Notes under the pieces: model-generated
Seen by the model: the letters and a program-made list of their open reading frames with translations, nothing else
Databases searched by the model: none
Told to the model about the DNA's origin: nothing
Program-made: the position numbers and the translations under genes
Part shown: positions 1-9,390 of the stretch, one piece after another
How positions within the stretch are numbered: position 1 is the stretch's first letter
How the letters are laid out: each line of letters starts with the position of its first letter
Assembly (NCBI RefSeq): GCF_014845095.1
Contig: NZ_NKUG01000054.1
Location: 31,209 to 95,208, forward strand
Reading direction: 5' to 3'
Origin: Methylobacterium bullatum
Lineage (GTDB): Bacteria > Pseudomonadota > Alphaproteobacteria > Rhizobiales > Beijerinckiaceae
Length of the DNA: 64,000 bases

Positions 1-581
1 GGGGGATGAAGAGGGGCAGGCCGAGCACCATCAGCACGCCGAGCACGGCGGTAAAGGCGATGGAGCCGGCGACGTCCTTGCTATCGGCTCCGATCACCGG
101 CGCCACGGCGGCGATGGCCGAATTTCCGCAGATGGCGTTGCCGCAGGCAACCAGGATCGCCATACGGGCCGGCAGGCCGAGACCGCGGCAGATCGCGTAA
201 CTCGAGACGATCGCCAGCAACACCGTGCCGACGATGCCGGTGAGAAGTGCGGGTCCTGAGGCGACGATGGCGCCGAGGCTGACCGACGCTCCCATCAACG
301 TCACGGCCAGTTCGAGCAGTTGCTTCGCGCTGAAGGCAATCCCTGCCCGGAAGCGCTCGCCCGGCATCCAGACGGTGCGGATCGCAATGCCGAACAGGAT
401 CGCGATCACGAGCGCTTCGATATAGGGGTGCCCGGTGGCCCGCTCCTCCCAGGCTTGGATGGCTATGGCGATCCCGGTGACACCGAGGCAGAGGACGATG
501 CCCGGCAGAAGCGCCGATCGCCTATGCGACGTGGCCGCTCCCGTCGGGATTGTCAGATTCGAGGATGCCTTCACGCCCATT
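1..581 (-). CDS. YeiH-family permease (putative sulfate exporter), N-terminal part only
   Basis: This is the first ~193 codons of a gene that runs off the left edge of the window. Translation from the ATG at 581 gives a hydrophilic N-terminus and then hydrophobic membrane segments. The stretch NAICGNSAIAAVAPVIGA, about 155-172 residues in, is characteristic of the UPF0324/YeiH integral membrane family, often annotated as putative sulfate exporters. The function of the family is poorly established and the substrate name is a database convention. No earlier in-frame ATG is evident within 50 bp upstream. The Shine-Dalgarno is weak. About half of a typical ~340-residue protein is present. Identification rests on the motif and hydrophobicity and is fairly secure at family level. 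Confidence 0.8.
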
Positions 582-724
582 CCACCCGCTCGGAGTTGCC
601 TCTAGGCTCCCCGAAAAAAACTTCCACATGGCTCGACGAAAAGAGAAAGTCGCGCTCCATACCGCGGGAATTTCAAAAGTCTTATCCATTGATCGCTAGC
701 ACGCAAAGCCCGATCTTATCGCTC

Positions 725-967
725 ATGACCACGTGTTCCGATGCCAACGCCACCAGCTTCGACCCCTATGGTGAGCCGTTGGGAGAAGACCGCATCACAC
801 ACATGGTGCAGGCTGATCGTCGGGCGCGCAATGCCGCTATCGCGATCTTCTGGACGCTCGCGCTGACTTTGACTGCGGGGCGGGTTTATTTGAACGATCA
901 GCCACTTGGCCATGCCTTGATACTTGCCAAAGCGCAGATCGGGGCGTTCGTCACGGCCGTACGTTGA
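725..967 (+). CDS. Small hypothetical membrane protein
   Basis: An 80-codon frame starting at ATG 725. The product begins MTTCSDANATSFDPYG, has a charged middle (QADRRARNAA) and one likely membrane segment (residues ~38-55, IAIFWTLALTLTAG). I do not recognise a family. Small proteins with an ARRARNAA-like segment before a hydrophobic stretch occur in Methylobacterium-type genomes, but that is only an impression. The frame lies between the permease gene and a transposase remnant, so it may be the intact or truncated remainder of an accessory gene. There is no strong ribosome binding site. Confidence 0.35.
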   Translation: MTTCSDANATSFDPYGEPLGEDRITHMVQADRRARNAAIAIFWTLALTLTAGRVYLNDQPLGHALILAKAQIGAFVTAVR

Positions 968-1066
968 CGTGATGTCGATGGCTGTCGACCAATACGTGTC
1001 GGCGAGATAACGCGGCGATCGCTTTCTTGATCGGGGCATGAGATACGGCCACCGTATTTGGCCGGT

Positions 1067-1536
1067 ATGGACGCAGGGCAACCGGACCGAGCACAGCGCA
1101 CGTTTACCGACCCGGACAGCCGGATCCTGCCAGGCGCGATGGCCTCGTGCAGGGATACAACGGGCAGATTGCCGTCGATGACGCGAATGAGATCATCGTA
1201 GCGCATCGCCCTGTTACGACCTCCGCCGACTCCCGCGCCCTGGTGCCGATCATCGACGACGTCCGCAGTCATTTCGGGCTTCAGTCGTTCGAGGTCTCCG
1301 GCGATGCAGGCTTTACCAACCGAGGTAAACTTGGCTGCTCTGAGGGAGCGGCCGGCCTTCTCACGCTGACGAAAGACGCCCCCGATGCGTGCGATGGCCG
1401 CGTGGATGAAGCGGGCTGGCCGCCGGACCCGCTACCGCCTGAGGAAGCATATCGTCGAGCCGGTGTTTGTGTAGATCAATCAGGCCGGAGGCTTCCCGAA
1501 GTTCTTGCTCCTGGTTCTCAATCAGGTTCGGCACTT
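1067..1536 (+). pseudogene. Decayed IS1182-like transposase, C-terminal remnant
   Basis: Fragments in at least three frames read together as the C-terminal half of a DDE transposase of the IS1182 type. Positions ~1091-1135 encode QRTFTDPDSRILP, matching the family's DPDSRIM-type motif. After a frameshift, 1147-1350 encode QGYNGQIAVDDANEIIVAHR followed by SGDAGF, the segment carrying a catalytic Asp. A further shift at ~1386 gives RLRKHIVEPVF, then an in-frame TAG, then INQAGGF, corresponding to the usual IVEPVFGQIKxARGF. The N-terminal half and both inverted-repeat ends were not found. The element is dead. Family assignment is from motif memory. Confidence 0.65.
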
Positions 1537-1555
1537 ATAATACATTGCAAATAGA

Positions 1556-1587
1556 GGACGGCGCGCGGATTTCTCCGCGCGCCGTCC
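1556..1587. terminator. Strong bidirectional-looking terminator downstream of nrdJ
   Basis: A perfect 14-bp GC-rich inverted repeat (GGACGGCGCGCGGA, four-base loop, complement) is followed on the plus strand by TTTAAAA. It sits about 100 bp past the nrdJ stop codon and just after the transposase remnant. It probably ends nrdJ transcription, although the T-run is better on the plus strand. Confidence 0.75.
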
Positions 1588-1684
1588 TTTAAAACGCAGG
1601 TTCGTGTCATTCGTACAGATAGAAACACCACTAAAACCGCAATGTTCTATTGCCCGTCGTAATAGCGGTTTTTCTCGAACACCA

Positions 1685-4600
1685 TCACGAGCAGCCTGTC
1701 GTTCCGCCACACGTGTCGCATTTCAAGCAAGTTCCGTTACGCACGAGCGTGAAGTTCGCGCATTCAGGGCAGGATTCTCCGACATAGCCCTTCATCTTGG
1801 CTTCCGCTCGCCGATCCGAGACAGTCCGTTCGGCCTTGGCGAAGGGGAGGGCGGTGACGAGGCTTTCGGCTTGGCCCGCCAGCTCCGGTTCGGCCTTCAA
1901 TGCCGTCGCTCCCCGCAGGGCATGAACGACGCCGCCGGCTGGGGAACTCGTTCCGGCGTTACCGGAGCCGATGCCCATCGTGCCGCCGCCGGGGCCGCCC
2001 TGGATGAGGGTAAGCCGGTCGGCCGATCCGCGCAGCAGGCCGCGCGAGACGACGCTGGACGCCACGGGATCCGGCTTGTCGCCGCCGCTGCGGCTCCCTT
2101 CGCCCTCACCCTTGCCCATCACCGTGTTGCCGATTTCCGAGGGGTCGACATGGGCGAGATCCATCCTGCCGAGATACGAGATCGCCAACTCGCGGAACAC
2201 GTAGTCGAGGATCGAGGTAGCGTTCTTGATCGCGTCGTTGCCTTGGACAAATCCGGCCGGCTCGAAGCGGGTGAAGGTGAAGGCGTCGACATACTCTTCC
2301 ATCGGCACGCCGTATTGAAGGCCGATCGAAATCGCGATGGCGAAGTTGTTCATCAGCGAACGGAAGGCGGCGCCTTCCTTGTGCATGTCGATGAAGATCT
2401 CGCCGATGCGGCCATCCTCATATTCGCCGGTCCGCAGATAGACCTTGTGGCCGCCGACAACAGCCTTCTGAGTATAGCCCTTGCGCCGATCGGGTAGCTT
2501 CTCGCGCGAGCGGATACGCTCGACGCGCTCGATCACCCGTTCGACGATTTTTTCCGCGAGCTGCGCTGCCTTGGCGGTGGCCGGTTGCGCCACCAGAGCT
2601 TCGATGGCCTCCTCGGTATCCTCCTCCTCATCGGCGATGAGCGCCGAGTTCAGGGGCTGAGAAAGTTTCGAGCCGTCGCGGTAGAGGGCGTTAGCCTTGA
2701 GGGCCAGCGTCCAAGACAGCTTGTAGGCGTTCTTGCAATCCTCGACCGTGGCGTCGTTGGGCATGTTGATGGTCTTAGAGATCGCCCCAGAGATGAAGGG
2801 CTGCGCCGCCGCCATCATGCGGATGTGGCTCTCCACCGAGAGGTAGCGCTTGCCGATGCGCCCGCACGGGTTGGCGCAATCGAAGACCGCGTAATGCTCC
2901 TGCTTGAGGAAGGGGGCTCCCTCGAGAGTCATCGCGCCGCAGATATGCGTGTTGGCTGCCTCGATGTCCTTCTTCGAATAGCCGAGGAAGGGCAGGATCT
3001 CGAAAGTCGGGTCGGCGAGCTTGTTGGCCGGAACCTGAAGCACGTCCTTGAGGAAGTCGTCGCCGAGGGTCCAGCGGTTGAACACGAACTTGATGTCGAA
3101 GGCCGACTTCAGTCCCGCCTCGATGGCCGCGATCTTGTCGTCGGTGAAGCCTTTGGCGCGCAGGGAACCCGGGTTGATGGCGGGAGCCTGCCCCATCGAA
3201 CCGTGGCCGACGGCATAGGCCTCGATCTCGGCAATCTCCGATTCGCGGTAGCCGAGGGAACGCAAGGCGTTCGGTACAGCACGGTTGATGATCTTGAAGT
3301 AACCGCCACCCGCGAGCTTCTTGAACTTCACCAGGGCGAAGTCCGGTTCGATACCGGTGGTGTCACAATCCATCACGAGGCCAATCGTGCCGGTGGGCGC
3401 GATGACGGTGGCCTGGGCGTTGCGGTAGCCGTACTCCTCGCCCAGCGAGAGGGCGCGGTCCCACGCCACCTTGGCGCGTTCCGCCAGGTTCGTTTGAGGA
3501 ATGTTGGCGATGTCGAGGGGGACGGGGGCGATCGAGAGGAACTCGTAGCCCGCAGCCTCGCCATGCGCCGCGCGGCGATGGTTACGGATGACCTTCAGCA
3601 TGGCATCCGCGTTCTCGTCGTAGCCCGGGAATGGCCCGAGTTCGGCAGCCATTTCCGCCGAGGTTGCGTAGGCGACACCAGTCATGATGGCGGTCAGGGC
3701 ACCGGCCAGAGCCCGACCCTTATGCGAATCGTAAGGCAGGCCCATGCTCATCAACAGGCCGCCGATATTGGCGTAGCCGAGACCGAGGGTGCGGTAGCGG
3801 TAGGAAAGCTCCGCGATCTCCTTCGACGGGAACTGCGCCATCATCACCGAAATCTCGAGGACCACGGTCCAGAGCCGGTTGAGGTGCTCGAAGGCGGCTA
3901 CGTCGAACTCGCCGCTGGCCTGATCGTACATCGTCAGCAGGTTGGCGGAGGCGAGATTGCAGGCCGTGTCGTCGAGGAACATGTACTCGGAGCACGGGTT
4001 CGACGCACGGATTCGGCCAGCGGACGGGCAGGTGTGCCAATCGTTCATGGTCGTATTGAAATGCAGGCCCGGATCGGCAGATGCCCAAGCGGCTTCGCCG
4101 ATCTTATCCCAGAGCTCGCGGGCCTGGACCGTCTTCACGGACTTGCCGGTGGTCCGAGCCGTCAGATGCCATTCCTCGTCACGCTCCACCGCGCGCAAAA
4201 AGTCATCGGTAAGCGAGACGGAGTTGTTCGAGTTCTGGCCGGCAACCGTCAGATAGGCCTCGGAATCCCAATCGGTGTCGTAGACCGGGAAATCGATCTT
4301 GGTGAAACCCTGGCGGGCGAACTGGATGACGCGCTTGGTGTAGCCGTCCGGCACCATCTCCTTGCGGGCGGCCTTCACGGCCTTCTTGAGGACGGGATTG
4401 CGCTCGATGTCGAAACAGGCATCACCCTCGGCTTCGCACTGGGTGCAGGCCTTCATCACTGCCTGGAGGTGCTTGGAAACGATCTTGGAGCCTGTGACGA
4501 GGGCGGCGACCTTCTGCTCCTCCTTCACCTTCCAATCGATGTACTGCTCGATATCCGGGTGGTCGATGTCGACGATGACCATCTTGGCTGCGCGCCGGGT

Positions 4601-5419
4601 GGTGCCACCGGACTTAATCGCGCCGGCCGCCCGGTCGCCGATCTTCAGGAACGACATCAGGCCCGACGACTTGCCGCCCCCGCCGAGCTTTTCGTTCTCG
4701 CCGCGCAGCATGGAGAAGTTGGAGCCGGTGCCCGAGCCATACTTGAACAGGCGCGCCTCACGGACCCACAGGTCCATGATGCCGCCCTCGTTGACGAGGT
4801 CGTCCTGCACACCCTGGATGAAGCAGGCATGCGGCTGCGGGTGCTCGTAGGACGAGGCCGACTTCACCAGTTCGCCGGTGCGGTAATCGACATAGTGATG
4901 GCCCTGCGCCGGACCGTCGATGCCGTAGGCCCAGTGGAGACCGGTGTTGAACCATTGCGGCGAGTTCGGCGCGACCATCTGCTTGGCCAGCATGAAGCGA
5001 AGCTCGTCGAGGAACGCGGATGCGTCCTCCTCCGAGGTGAAGTAGCCGCCCTTCCAGCCCCAATAGGTCCAGCAGCCGGCGAGCCGGTCGAACACTTGGG
5101 TGGATGAGATCTCGGAGCCGGAGCGCTCGGCCTCCGGCAGTTCCGCCAGGGCGGCCTCGTCGGCCACAGAGCGCCACAGGAAGGAGGGAACGTCGTTCTC
5201 CTCGACCTTCTTCAGGCGCGCCGGCACGCCGGCCTTGCGGAAGTACTTCTGCGCCAGCACGTCGCTGGCGACCTGGCTCCAACTGTCCGGCACCGAGATG
5301 CCGTCGAGGCGGAACACGATCGATCCGTCCGGGTTGCGGATCTCGCTCAACGCCTTGCGGAAGGCGATGGTCGCGTAGGGGGATTGCCCGGCCGTGGTGT
5401 AACGCCGCTCGAACCGCAT
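1685..5419 (-). CDS. nrdJ: Vitamin B12-dependent (class II) ribonucleotide reductase
   Basis: The 1244-residue product reduces ribonucleotides to deoxyribonucleotides using adenosylcobalamin. The catalytic NPCSE motif gives Asn474, thiyl-radical Cys476 and Glu478. The redox cysteines are Cys199 (in HACFIQ) and Cys487 (in DDTACNLAS). [16 protein letters not shown] segment lies near residue 680. The C-terminus has a cysteine-rich tail ([13 protein letters not shown]), as in long NrdJ proteins that regenerate their active site. The length is normal for the alphaproteobacterial NrdJ group. The start ATG at 5419 gives the expected [14 protein letters not shown]-terminus. The gene stands alone, with a strong terminator downstream and two NrdR-box-like sites upstream. 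No cobalamin riboswitch signature was seen in the 5' leader. Confidence 0.97.
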   Translation of the reverse strand: MRFERRYTTAGQSPYATIAFRKALSEIRNPDGSIVFRLDGISVPDSWSQVASDVLAQKYFRKAGVPARLKKVEENDVPSFLWRSVADEAALAELPEAERSGSEISSTQVFDRLAGCWTYWGWKGGYFTSEEDASAFLDELRFMLAKQMVAPNSPQWFNTGLHWAYGIDGPAQGHHYVDYRTGELVKSASSYEHPQPHACFIQGVQDDLVNEGGIMDLWVREARLFKYGSGTGSNFSMLRGENEKLGGGGKSSGLMSFLKIGDRAAGAIKSGGTTRRAAKMVIVDIDHPDIEQYIDWKVKEEQKVAALVTGSKIVSKHLQAVMKACTQCEAEGDACFDIERNPVLKKAVKAARKEMVPDGYTKRVIQFARQGFTKIDFPVYDTDWDSEAYLTVAGQNSNNSVSLTDDFLRAVERDEEWHLTARTTGKSVKTVQARELWDKIGEAAWASADPGLHFNTTMNDWHTCPSAGRIRASNPCSEYMFLDDTACNLASANLLTMYDQASGEFDVAAFEHLNRLWTVVLEISVMMAQFPSKEIAELSYRYRTLGLGYANIGGLLMSMGLPYDSHKGRALAGALTAIMTGVAYATSAEMAAELGPFPGYDENADAMLKVIRNHRRAAHGEAAGYEFLSIAPVPLDIANIPQTNLAERAKVAWDRALSLGEEYGYRNAQATVIAPTGTIGLVMDCDTTGIEPDFALVKFKKLAGGGYFKIINRAVPNALRSLGYRESEIAEIEAYAVGHGSMGQAPAINPGSLRAKGFTDDKIAAIEAGLKSAFDIKFVFNRWTLGDDFLKDVLQVPANKLADPTFEILPFLGYSKKDIEAANTHICGAMTLEGAPFLKQEHYAVFDCANPCGRIGKRYLSVESHIRMMAAAQPFISGAISKTINMPNDATVEDCKNAYKLSWTLALKANALYRDGSKLSQPLNSALIADEEEDTEEAIEALVAQPATAKAAQLAEKIVERVIERVERIRSREKLPDRRKGYTQKAVVGGHKVYLRTGEYEDGRIGEIFIDMHKEGAAFRSLMNNFAIAISIGLQYGVPMEEYVDAFTFTRFEPAGFVQGNDAIKNATSILDYVFRELAISYLGRMDLAHVDPSEIGNTVMGKGEGEGSRSGGDKPDPVASSVVSRGLLRGSADRLTLIQGGPGGGTMGIGSGNAGTSSPAGGVVHALRGATALKAEPELAGQAESLVTALPFAKAERTVSDRRAEAKMKGYVGESCPECANFTLVRNGTCLKCDTCGGTTGCS

Positions 5420-5589
5420 GAACCCTGTATCCCTTGTCGAAGAGTCGACGATGCCGCCGCGCCCTGCGCAGCCGCCGATTCACTGAAGTCTGACGAAGGC
5501 AAGCGCTCGCGAACGCTCGCGATGCGCTGTCAGATGGCCGAAAATGCTTAGGGCTACCGGACCGAACCCGTCGTCCCGGCGACCTTCGA

Positions 5590-5619
5590 AAGCTATCTCG
5601 GACACGCCCTCCACGTCAA
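5590..5619 (-). promoter_or_regulatory. Candidate sigma-70 promoter of nrdJ
   Basis: On the minus strand TTGACG (5614-5619) and TAGCTT (5590-5595) are separated by 18 bp, giving a plausible -35/-10 pair and a leader of ~165 nt before nrdJ. The -35 hexamer overlaps the proximal NrdR-like box, which fits repression. This is a pattern match only. Confidence 0.35.
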
Positions 5620-5661
5620 CAACTTGTGTGTGCCGGCTACGTTCCGCGCTATATGTTGTGG
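5614..5661. promoter_or_regulatory. Tandem NrdR-box-like operators upstream of nrdJ
   Basis: Box A (5614-5629) is CGTCAACAACTTGTGT and box B (5646-5661) is GCGCTATATGTTGTGG. Against the published NrdR-box consensus acaCwAtATaTwGtgt they match at 10 and 12 of 16 positions. Their starts are 32 bp apart (16-bp gap), the spacing of about three helical turns usual for paired NrdR boxes. They lie ~195-240 bp upstream of nrdJ. The nrdR gene is at 31408-31983 in the same window. NrdR control of nrdJ is inferred. Confidence 0.7.
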
Positions 5662-5957
5662 TGCTTCGGTAAAACCTGTGGATATCGCGGCGGCGGCGAT
5701 AAGTGCTGTTTTCCATTGCGGGAATCCGGCTGGAAAATTTCTGCGTTCACAGGGTGGACGCCGCCTCGGCCATGTAAGCTTTTGGTTAAGGCGCGTTGGC
5801 TGTGTGATTCCCGCCGCACCGCCCCAGGAGCCTGATCGCTGATCGCGCGCCGATGGCTGTCCCCGGTCCGACTCGCGCTGGACTTCGTGCCGGCCCCTGA
5901 CCATAGTCCGGCCATCGAAGGACGGGCGGTCGCGCCGGTCCGGTTCAGGCAAGTGCG
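5662..5957. other. Remainder of the nrdJ / NDUFA12 divergent intergenic region
   Basis: The whole gap between nrdJ and the NDUFA12 gene spans 5420-5957. The nrdJ side (5420-5661) holds the leader, promoter candidate and NrdR-like boxes. In 5662-5957 I see no gene. Short open frames on both strands lack ribosome binding sites and recognisable products. TTTTGGTTAAGG near 5779 contains only a single TTAA half-site. Confidence 0.5.
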
Positions 5958-6371
5958 ATGGCTCTCAAGGACACGCTTCTGCGGATCTTCACATGGTGGA
6001 ACGGGCAGACCATGTCGCTCGCCGTCATGACGGCCCGTCACGGCCAGCTGGTCGGCAAAGACGATTTCGGAAACACCTATTACAAGGCCATCGGACCGCT
6101 GATCGACCGCTCGGTCGGGACGGAGCGTCGCTGGGTCGTCTATAACGGCTATGCCGATGCATCGAAGGTCCCGCCCGGCTGGCGCGGCTGGCTCTGCCAT
6201 AACGGTGACGTTCCTCCGAGTGAGGAGAGCTACACCCCGCGCGAGTGGCAGAAGCCGCATGTGGAGAATCTCACCGGAACCAGCGCGGCGTACCGTCCGA
6301 AGGGATCCCAACTCAATCCGGGCAACAACGTCGTGACGGGTGGTGACTACGCGGCCTGGAGCCCGGAATAG
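5958..6371 (+). CDS. NADH:ubiquinone oxidoreductase accessory subunit NDUFA12 (B17.2-like)
   Basis: The 137-residue protein matches the NDUFA12/B17.2 family, an accessory subunit of respiratory complex I shared by mitochondria and alphaproteobacteria. Visible family features are an early aromatic segment (FTWWNGQT), the GKDDFGNTYY motif near residue 37, RRWVVYNGYADASKVPPGW around residues 58-76 and a C-terminal KPHVENLTGT. The length is typical. The gene is not in the nuo operon but upstream of DUF2155 and aat, a common alphaproteobacterial arrangement. The protein is expected at the cytoplasmic/matrix-like arm of complex I. The start gives the conserved N-terminus. Confidence 0.93.
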   Translation: MALKDTLLRIFTWWNGQTMSLAVMTARHGQLVGKDDFGNTYYKAIGPLIDRSVGTERRWVVYNGYADASKVPPGWRGWLCHNGDVPPSEESYTPREWQKPHVENLTGTSAAYRPKGSQLNPGNNVVTGGDYAAWSPE

Positions 6372-6526
6372 CGCTTCGCCGAATGAGAGCGGCCGCCGAC
6401 GCCGGATCCAGCACCCATGATCGGGCCGCCCTTTTTACACCATGCTTGGCCTGTCTATCGGTGCATGACATCGCGACCGCCCTGGCTTAGGGCAGACGCC
6501 TCTTCGTCCCGCGCCGGGTAAGCCGC

Positions 6527-7201
6527 ATGCTCGTTCACCGCAATCTGCATCTCGCCATCAGAGCCGGCCTTCTGTTCGCGGGCGCCGCGGCGCTCGGCCT
6601 GCCGATGACGGGCCATGCCCTCGCCGACAAGATCAAGAACCCGACCGCGGTGTTCTCCGGCCTCGACAAGATCACGGGGCGGATCGTGTCGTTCGAAGTC
6701 GCGGTGGACGAGACCGTTCAGTTCGGCGCACTGCAGATGACCCCGCGCGTCTGCTACAGCCGGCCGCCCACCGAGAGCCCAAAGACCACGGCCTTCCTCG
6801 AAGTCGACGAGGTAACCCTCGACAACAAGTACCGCCGCATCTTCACCGGCTGGATGTTCGCGGCGAGCCCCGGGCTGCATGCGATCGAGCATCCGATCTA
6901 CGATGTGTGGCTCGTGGATTGCAAAGGTGGCAACGACATCATCGCCGAGGCCCGCGAGCAGGAAGACGTGCCTGCCATGGCGTCGAAGCCGGAGAAGACC
7001 AAGCGCCAGCGGAACTCGGACCCGACGCGTACGGCCCAACAGGTCAACCCGAACGGGCAGGTCGATGTGGAGGCGCCGCGCGGAGTTCCGGTGCAGCCGA
7101 AGCAGAAGCCATCGCGGAAATTCTTCCCGACCAACGAAGGCCCGGCGCCCGCGCCGCCGCCTCAGCAGCCGCAATCGATCTTCGACGCCATCTTCCGGTA
7201 G
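6527..7201 (+). CDS. Exported DUF2155-domain protein
   Basis: The 224-residue protein has a signal peptide (hydrophobic residues ~10-28, cleavage near GHALA) followed by the DUF2155 signature: NPTAVFSGLDKITGRIVSF, then DETVQFGALQMTPRVCY, and a C-terminal DVWLVDC. DUF2155 proteins are alphaproteobacterial periplasmic or envelope proteins of unknown function, typically encoded beside NDUFA12 and aat, as here. The C-terminal ~70 residues are Pro/Gln/Lys-rich and probably unstructured. Two conserved cysteines (in RVCY and VDC) could form a disulfide. Nothing in the sequence gives a biochemical activity. Confidence 0.88.
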   Translation: MLVHRNLHLAIRAGLLFAGAAALGLPMTGHALADKIKNPTAVFSGLDKITGRIVSFEVAVDETVQFGALQMTPRVCYSRPPTESPKTTAFLEVDEVTLDNKYRRIFTGWMFAASPGLHAIEHPIYDVWLVDCKGGNDIIAEAREQEDVPAMASKPEKTKRQRNSDPTRTAQQVNPNGQVDVEAPRGVPVQPKQKPSRKFFPTNEGPAPAPPPQQPQSIFDAIFR

Positions 7202-7229
7202 GATCGGCCGAGCAACCGAGTTTTGCTTC

Positions 7230-7862
7230 ATGCCCGATGCCGTCACCCTTCTGGCTTTCGCGGGCGTTTCCCTCGGGATGGTGCTGACGCCAGGGCCGAA
7301 CATGGCCTATTTGGTCTCCCGCGCGATCTGCCAGGGCCGCGGGGCGGCGCTGGTCTCCCTCGGCGGGGTCGCGCTGGGCTTCGTCGTCTACATGCTCTGT
7401 GCCGCCTTCGGCATCACCGCTCTGATCCTGGCGATCCCCTACGCATACGATGCACTAAGACTGACTGGCGCCCTCTATCTCGGTTACCTTGCCTGGCAGG
7501 CGCTGAAGCCTGGTGGCCGCTCACCGTTCGAGGTGAGCCGGCTCGCCCCCGATAGCCGGAAGCGGCTCTTCGCCATGGGCTTCCTCACCAACCTCCTCAA
7601 TCCGAAGATCGCGATGCTCTATCTCGCGCTCCTGCCGCAATTCGTGACACCCACGGGCGGCTCGGTGCTGGGACAGACACTGATGCTGGGCTCCGTCCAG
7701 ATCGCGATCAGCGTCGCGGTGAATACGCTGATCGCGTTGGCGGCAGGATCGATCGCCGTCTTTCTGTCGCGCAATCCCAGATGGCTGAAAGCCCAGCGCT
7801 GGATCATGGGCGGCGTTCTCGGAAGTCTCGCCCTGCGCATGGCGCTCGACAGAACCCGCTAA
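7230..7862 (+). CDS. LysE/RhtB-family amino-acid exporter
   Basis: The 210-residue integral membrane protein carries the LysE/RhtB hallmarks: LTPGPNMAYLVSRAICQG near residues 19-36, a YLGYLAWQAL segment and FLTNLLNPKIAMLYLALLPQF near residues 116-136. About six membrane segments are predictable. Family members export amino acids or derivatives such as homoserine, threonine or leucine; the substrate cannot be read from sequence. It starts at ATG 7230, 28 bp after the DUF2155 gene on the same strand, so co-transcription is possible. The stop is 13 bp from the convergent aat stop. Confidence 0.9.
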   Translation: MPDAVTLLAFAGVSLGMVLTPGPNMAYLVSRAICQGRGAALVSLGGVALGFVVYMLCAAFGITALILAIPYAYDALRLTGALYLGYLAWQALKPGGRSPFEVSRLAPDSRKRLFAMGFLTNLLNPKIAMLYLALLPQFVTPTGGSVLGQTLMLGSVQIAISVAVNTLIALAAGSIAVFLSRNPRWLKAQRWIMGGVLGSLALRMALDRTR

Positions 7863-7875
7863 CGCGTACCGCGAT

Positions 7876-8556
7876 TCATGTCTGCCGAGCGATCGAGGTG
7901 AGCACCTCCTCGCCACTCACGGCCCGCTCCTTCGGCCAGACATCCCAGACCGCTTCCTCAGCGATCGCCTCCGCAAGCCGTCGTTTGTAGACATGGCGCG
8001 GCACTTCCTCCGCTCCGAACTGGATCAGATGGTCCGTGACGAACTGCGTATCGGCGAGGCGATATCCACCCATCCGCAACCTCGCCATCAGATGGACAAG
8101 GGCAACCTTCGATGCATCGCGGGAGACGTGGAACATGCTCTCGCCGAAGAATGCCGCTCCGAGCGATACGCCGTAGAGTCCGCCGACGATCCGTCCCTCC
8201 GCATAGACTTCGATCGTATGGGCATGGCCGGCATCATAGAGGGCACGGTAGAGTTCTCGGATACGTGCGTTGATCCAGGTCTTCTCCCCGTCGCCTCGAG
8301 GAGCAGCGCAGCCGGCGATCACGCTATCGAATTCGAAATCTGTCCGAACCTCAAAACGGTTGGACCTTATTGTACGGGCGAGCCGACGTGAGACGTGGAA
8401 ACGGTCGATCGGCAGAACTCCGCGTGCTTTCGGCTCGACCCAATAGATGGTCGGATCATCGGCATCTTCCGCCATGGGAAAGATTCCGGCGGCATAGGCC
8501 TTCAGCAAGATCTGCGGAGTGATGTCCACGCGGTCGCCGTCGTGGTCGTGCTGCAT
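7876..8556 (-). CDS. aat: Leucyl/phenylalanyl-tRNA-protein transferase
   Basis: The protein transfers Leu or Phe from charged tRNA to N-terminal Arg/Lys of proteins, creating N-degrons for ClpS/ClpAP in the cytoplasm. The family pattern is clear: [14 protein letters not shown] near the N-terminus, a [12 protein letters not shown] segment, then [18 protein letters not shown] and the following SKVALVHL. I chose ATG 8556 ([15 protein letters not shown]), giving 226 residues and the normal N-terminus; the frame extends 23 codons further upstream without family-like sequence. It is usually adjacent to accC; here two small exported-protein genes lie between them. Confidence 0.93.
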   Translation of the reverse strand: MQHDHDGDRVDITPQILLKAYAAGIFPMAEDADDPTIYWVEPKARGVLPIDRFHVSRRLARTIRSNRFEVRTDFEFDSVIAGCAAPRGDGEKTWINARIRELYRALYDAGHAHTIEVYAEGRIVGGLYGVSLGAAFFGESMFHVSRDASKVALVHLMARLRMGGYRLADTQFVTDHLIQFGAEEVPRHVYKRRLAEAIAEEAVWDVWPKERAVSGEEVLTSIARQT

Positions 8557-8631
8557 GATGACCAATGTGACGCTTCGGACGTACGAAAGCCAGAGGGCGG
8601 ACGCATCACCCAGCGTCGCGCCCAACGAAAA

Positions 8632-8655
8632 ACGGCGGAGCTTTCGCTCCGCCGT
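8632..8655 (-). terminator. Terminator of the small exported-protein gene at 8680-8985
   Basis: A 10-bp perfect stem ACGGCGGAGC with a four-base loop lies 25 bp past the stop codon. On the minus strand it is followed by TTTTCG. This is a good intrinsic terminator. Confidence 0.8.
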
Positions 8656-8679
8656 CTCGTCTTGTGAAAAGGATCAATT

Positions 8680-8985
8680 TCAGAATTCGGGACCGCCCGA
8701 AGTCGTACCGAGATTGGGGTTGGAACGCTGGTTCTGCTCGGCATTGCCGCCCTTCGCGGAATCCTCGAACACCGCCTCGCGGTTCGAAATGAAGGGGCGG
8801 CTACGAACGCTGCCGGTATCCTCGACATCGACGCGACCTTCGGCATCACGATAGGTGCCGTCGGCTTGCGTGCCGGTCATCGGGACGATGCGGTCGGGCG
8901 CACCGATATATGCGGATGGTGACTGGGCGAAGGCGGCGGTGGCGCTCAGTGAGGCGGCCAACACGGCGATGGTCAGGGTGCGCAT
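8680..8985 (-). CDS. Small exported low-complexity protein, paralogue 1
   Basis: The 101-residue product has a clear signal peptide (MRTLTIAVLAASLSATAAFA, cleavage before QSPS). The mature part is short, polar and probably disordered. It shares with the protein at 9391-9705 an AQSPS start, a PxRxVPxxGT segment, a DSAKGGNxxQ motif and a C-terminal TSGGP. I do not recognise a family; such proteins appear lineage-restricted. Start ATG 8985 is preferred over an ATG six codons upstream because it gives a standard signal peptide. The gene has its own terminator. Function unknown; periplasmic location inferred. Confidence 0.7.
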   Translation of the reverse strand: MRTLTIAVLAASLSATAAFAQSPSAYIGAPDRIVPMTGTQADGTYRDAEGRVDVEDTGSVRSRPFISNREAVFEDSAKGGNAEQNQRSNPNLGTTSGGPEF

Positions 8986-9333
8986 GAATATCTCGATTGT
9001 CATAAGGGTGATCGGCCTCTCGGTAGCTGCCTGCTGATGTCAGAAAAGGCGCTTTCCGGGCCGGGCTGGTCGGATAAGCTCTGTCGTCGCCAGGCGTTCC
9101 CCTTGTAGTGAGCCGGCAATGTGTCGCATCTCAATGGGGGTAAAAACAAACATCAAAAGCTCCGTGCTTCTAAATGGGCATTAAAGGCAGCAAATTCTTC
9201 TCTCATAGGGCACTTCGAATTATTCTTTTGGATGAGAATACCAATAAGTGTCGAGTACGGAGAGAAACGAAACATCCGCTCGTTGTAACAATTCGCACGG
9301 TTAAAAAGCTGTCTTTTCTGCTGGTCAAAACAA
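8986..9333. other. Intergenic region with an A+T-rich patch
   Basis: This spacer lies between the two small exported-protein genes and has no supportable gene. Positions ~9140-9330 are distinctly richer in A+T than the surroundings (runs such as AAAAACAAACATCAAAAG and TTAAAAAGC). It should contain the promoter of the gene at 8680-8985. No convincing promoter pair or RNA was identified. Confidence 0.4.
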
Positions 9334-9361
9334 AGCAGCCTGCCTCTTGGGGCAGGCTGCT
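9334..9361 (-). terminator. Terminator of the small exported-protein gene at 9391-9705
   Basis: An 11-bp inverted repeat, AGCAGCCTGCC and its complement around a six-base loop, followed on the minus strand by TTGTTTTG. It lies 30 bp past the stop codon. Confidence 0.8.
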
Positions 9362-9390
9362 CTAAATCAAGCAAAGGGAAAGCGCTGCGA

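Noticed and set aside
2585..5107. An 840-codon plus-strand open frame opposite nrdJ
   Set aside because: It is antisense to a well-conserved gene and its translation is low-complexity, Gly/Arg/Val/Glu-rich sequence with no domain, a common artefact of GC-rich codon use.
5420..5600. Possible cobalamin riboswitch in the nrdJ leader
   Set aside because: I looked for a B12-box-like segment and a matching long structured leader on the minus strand and saw neither. The NrdR-like boxes are better supported.
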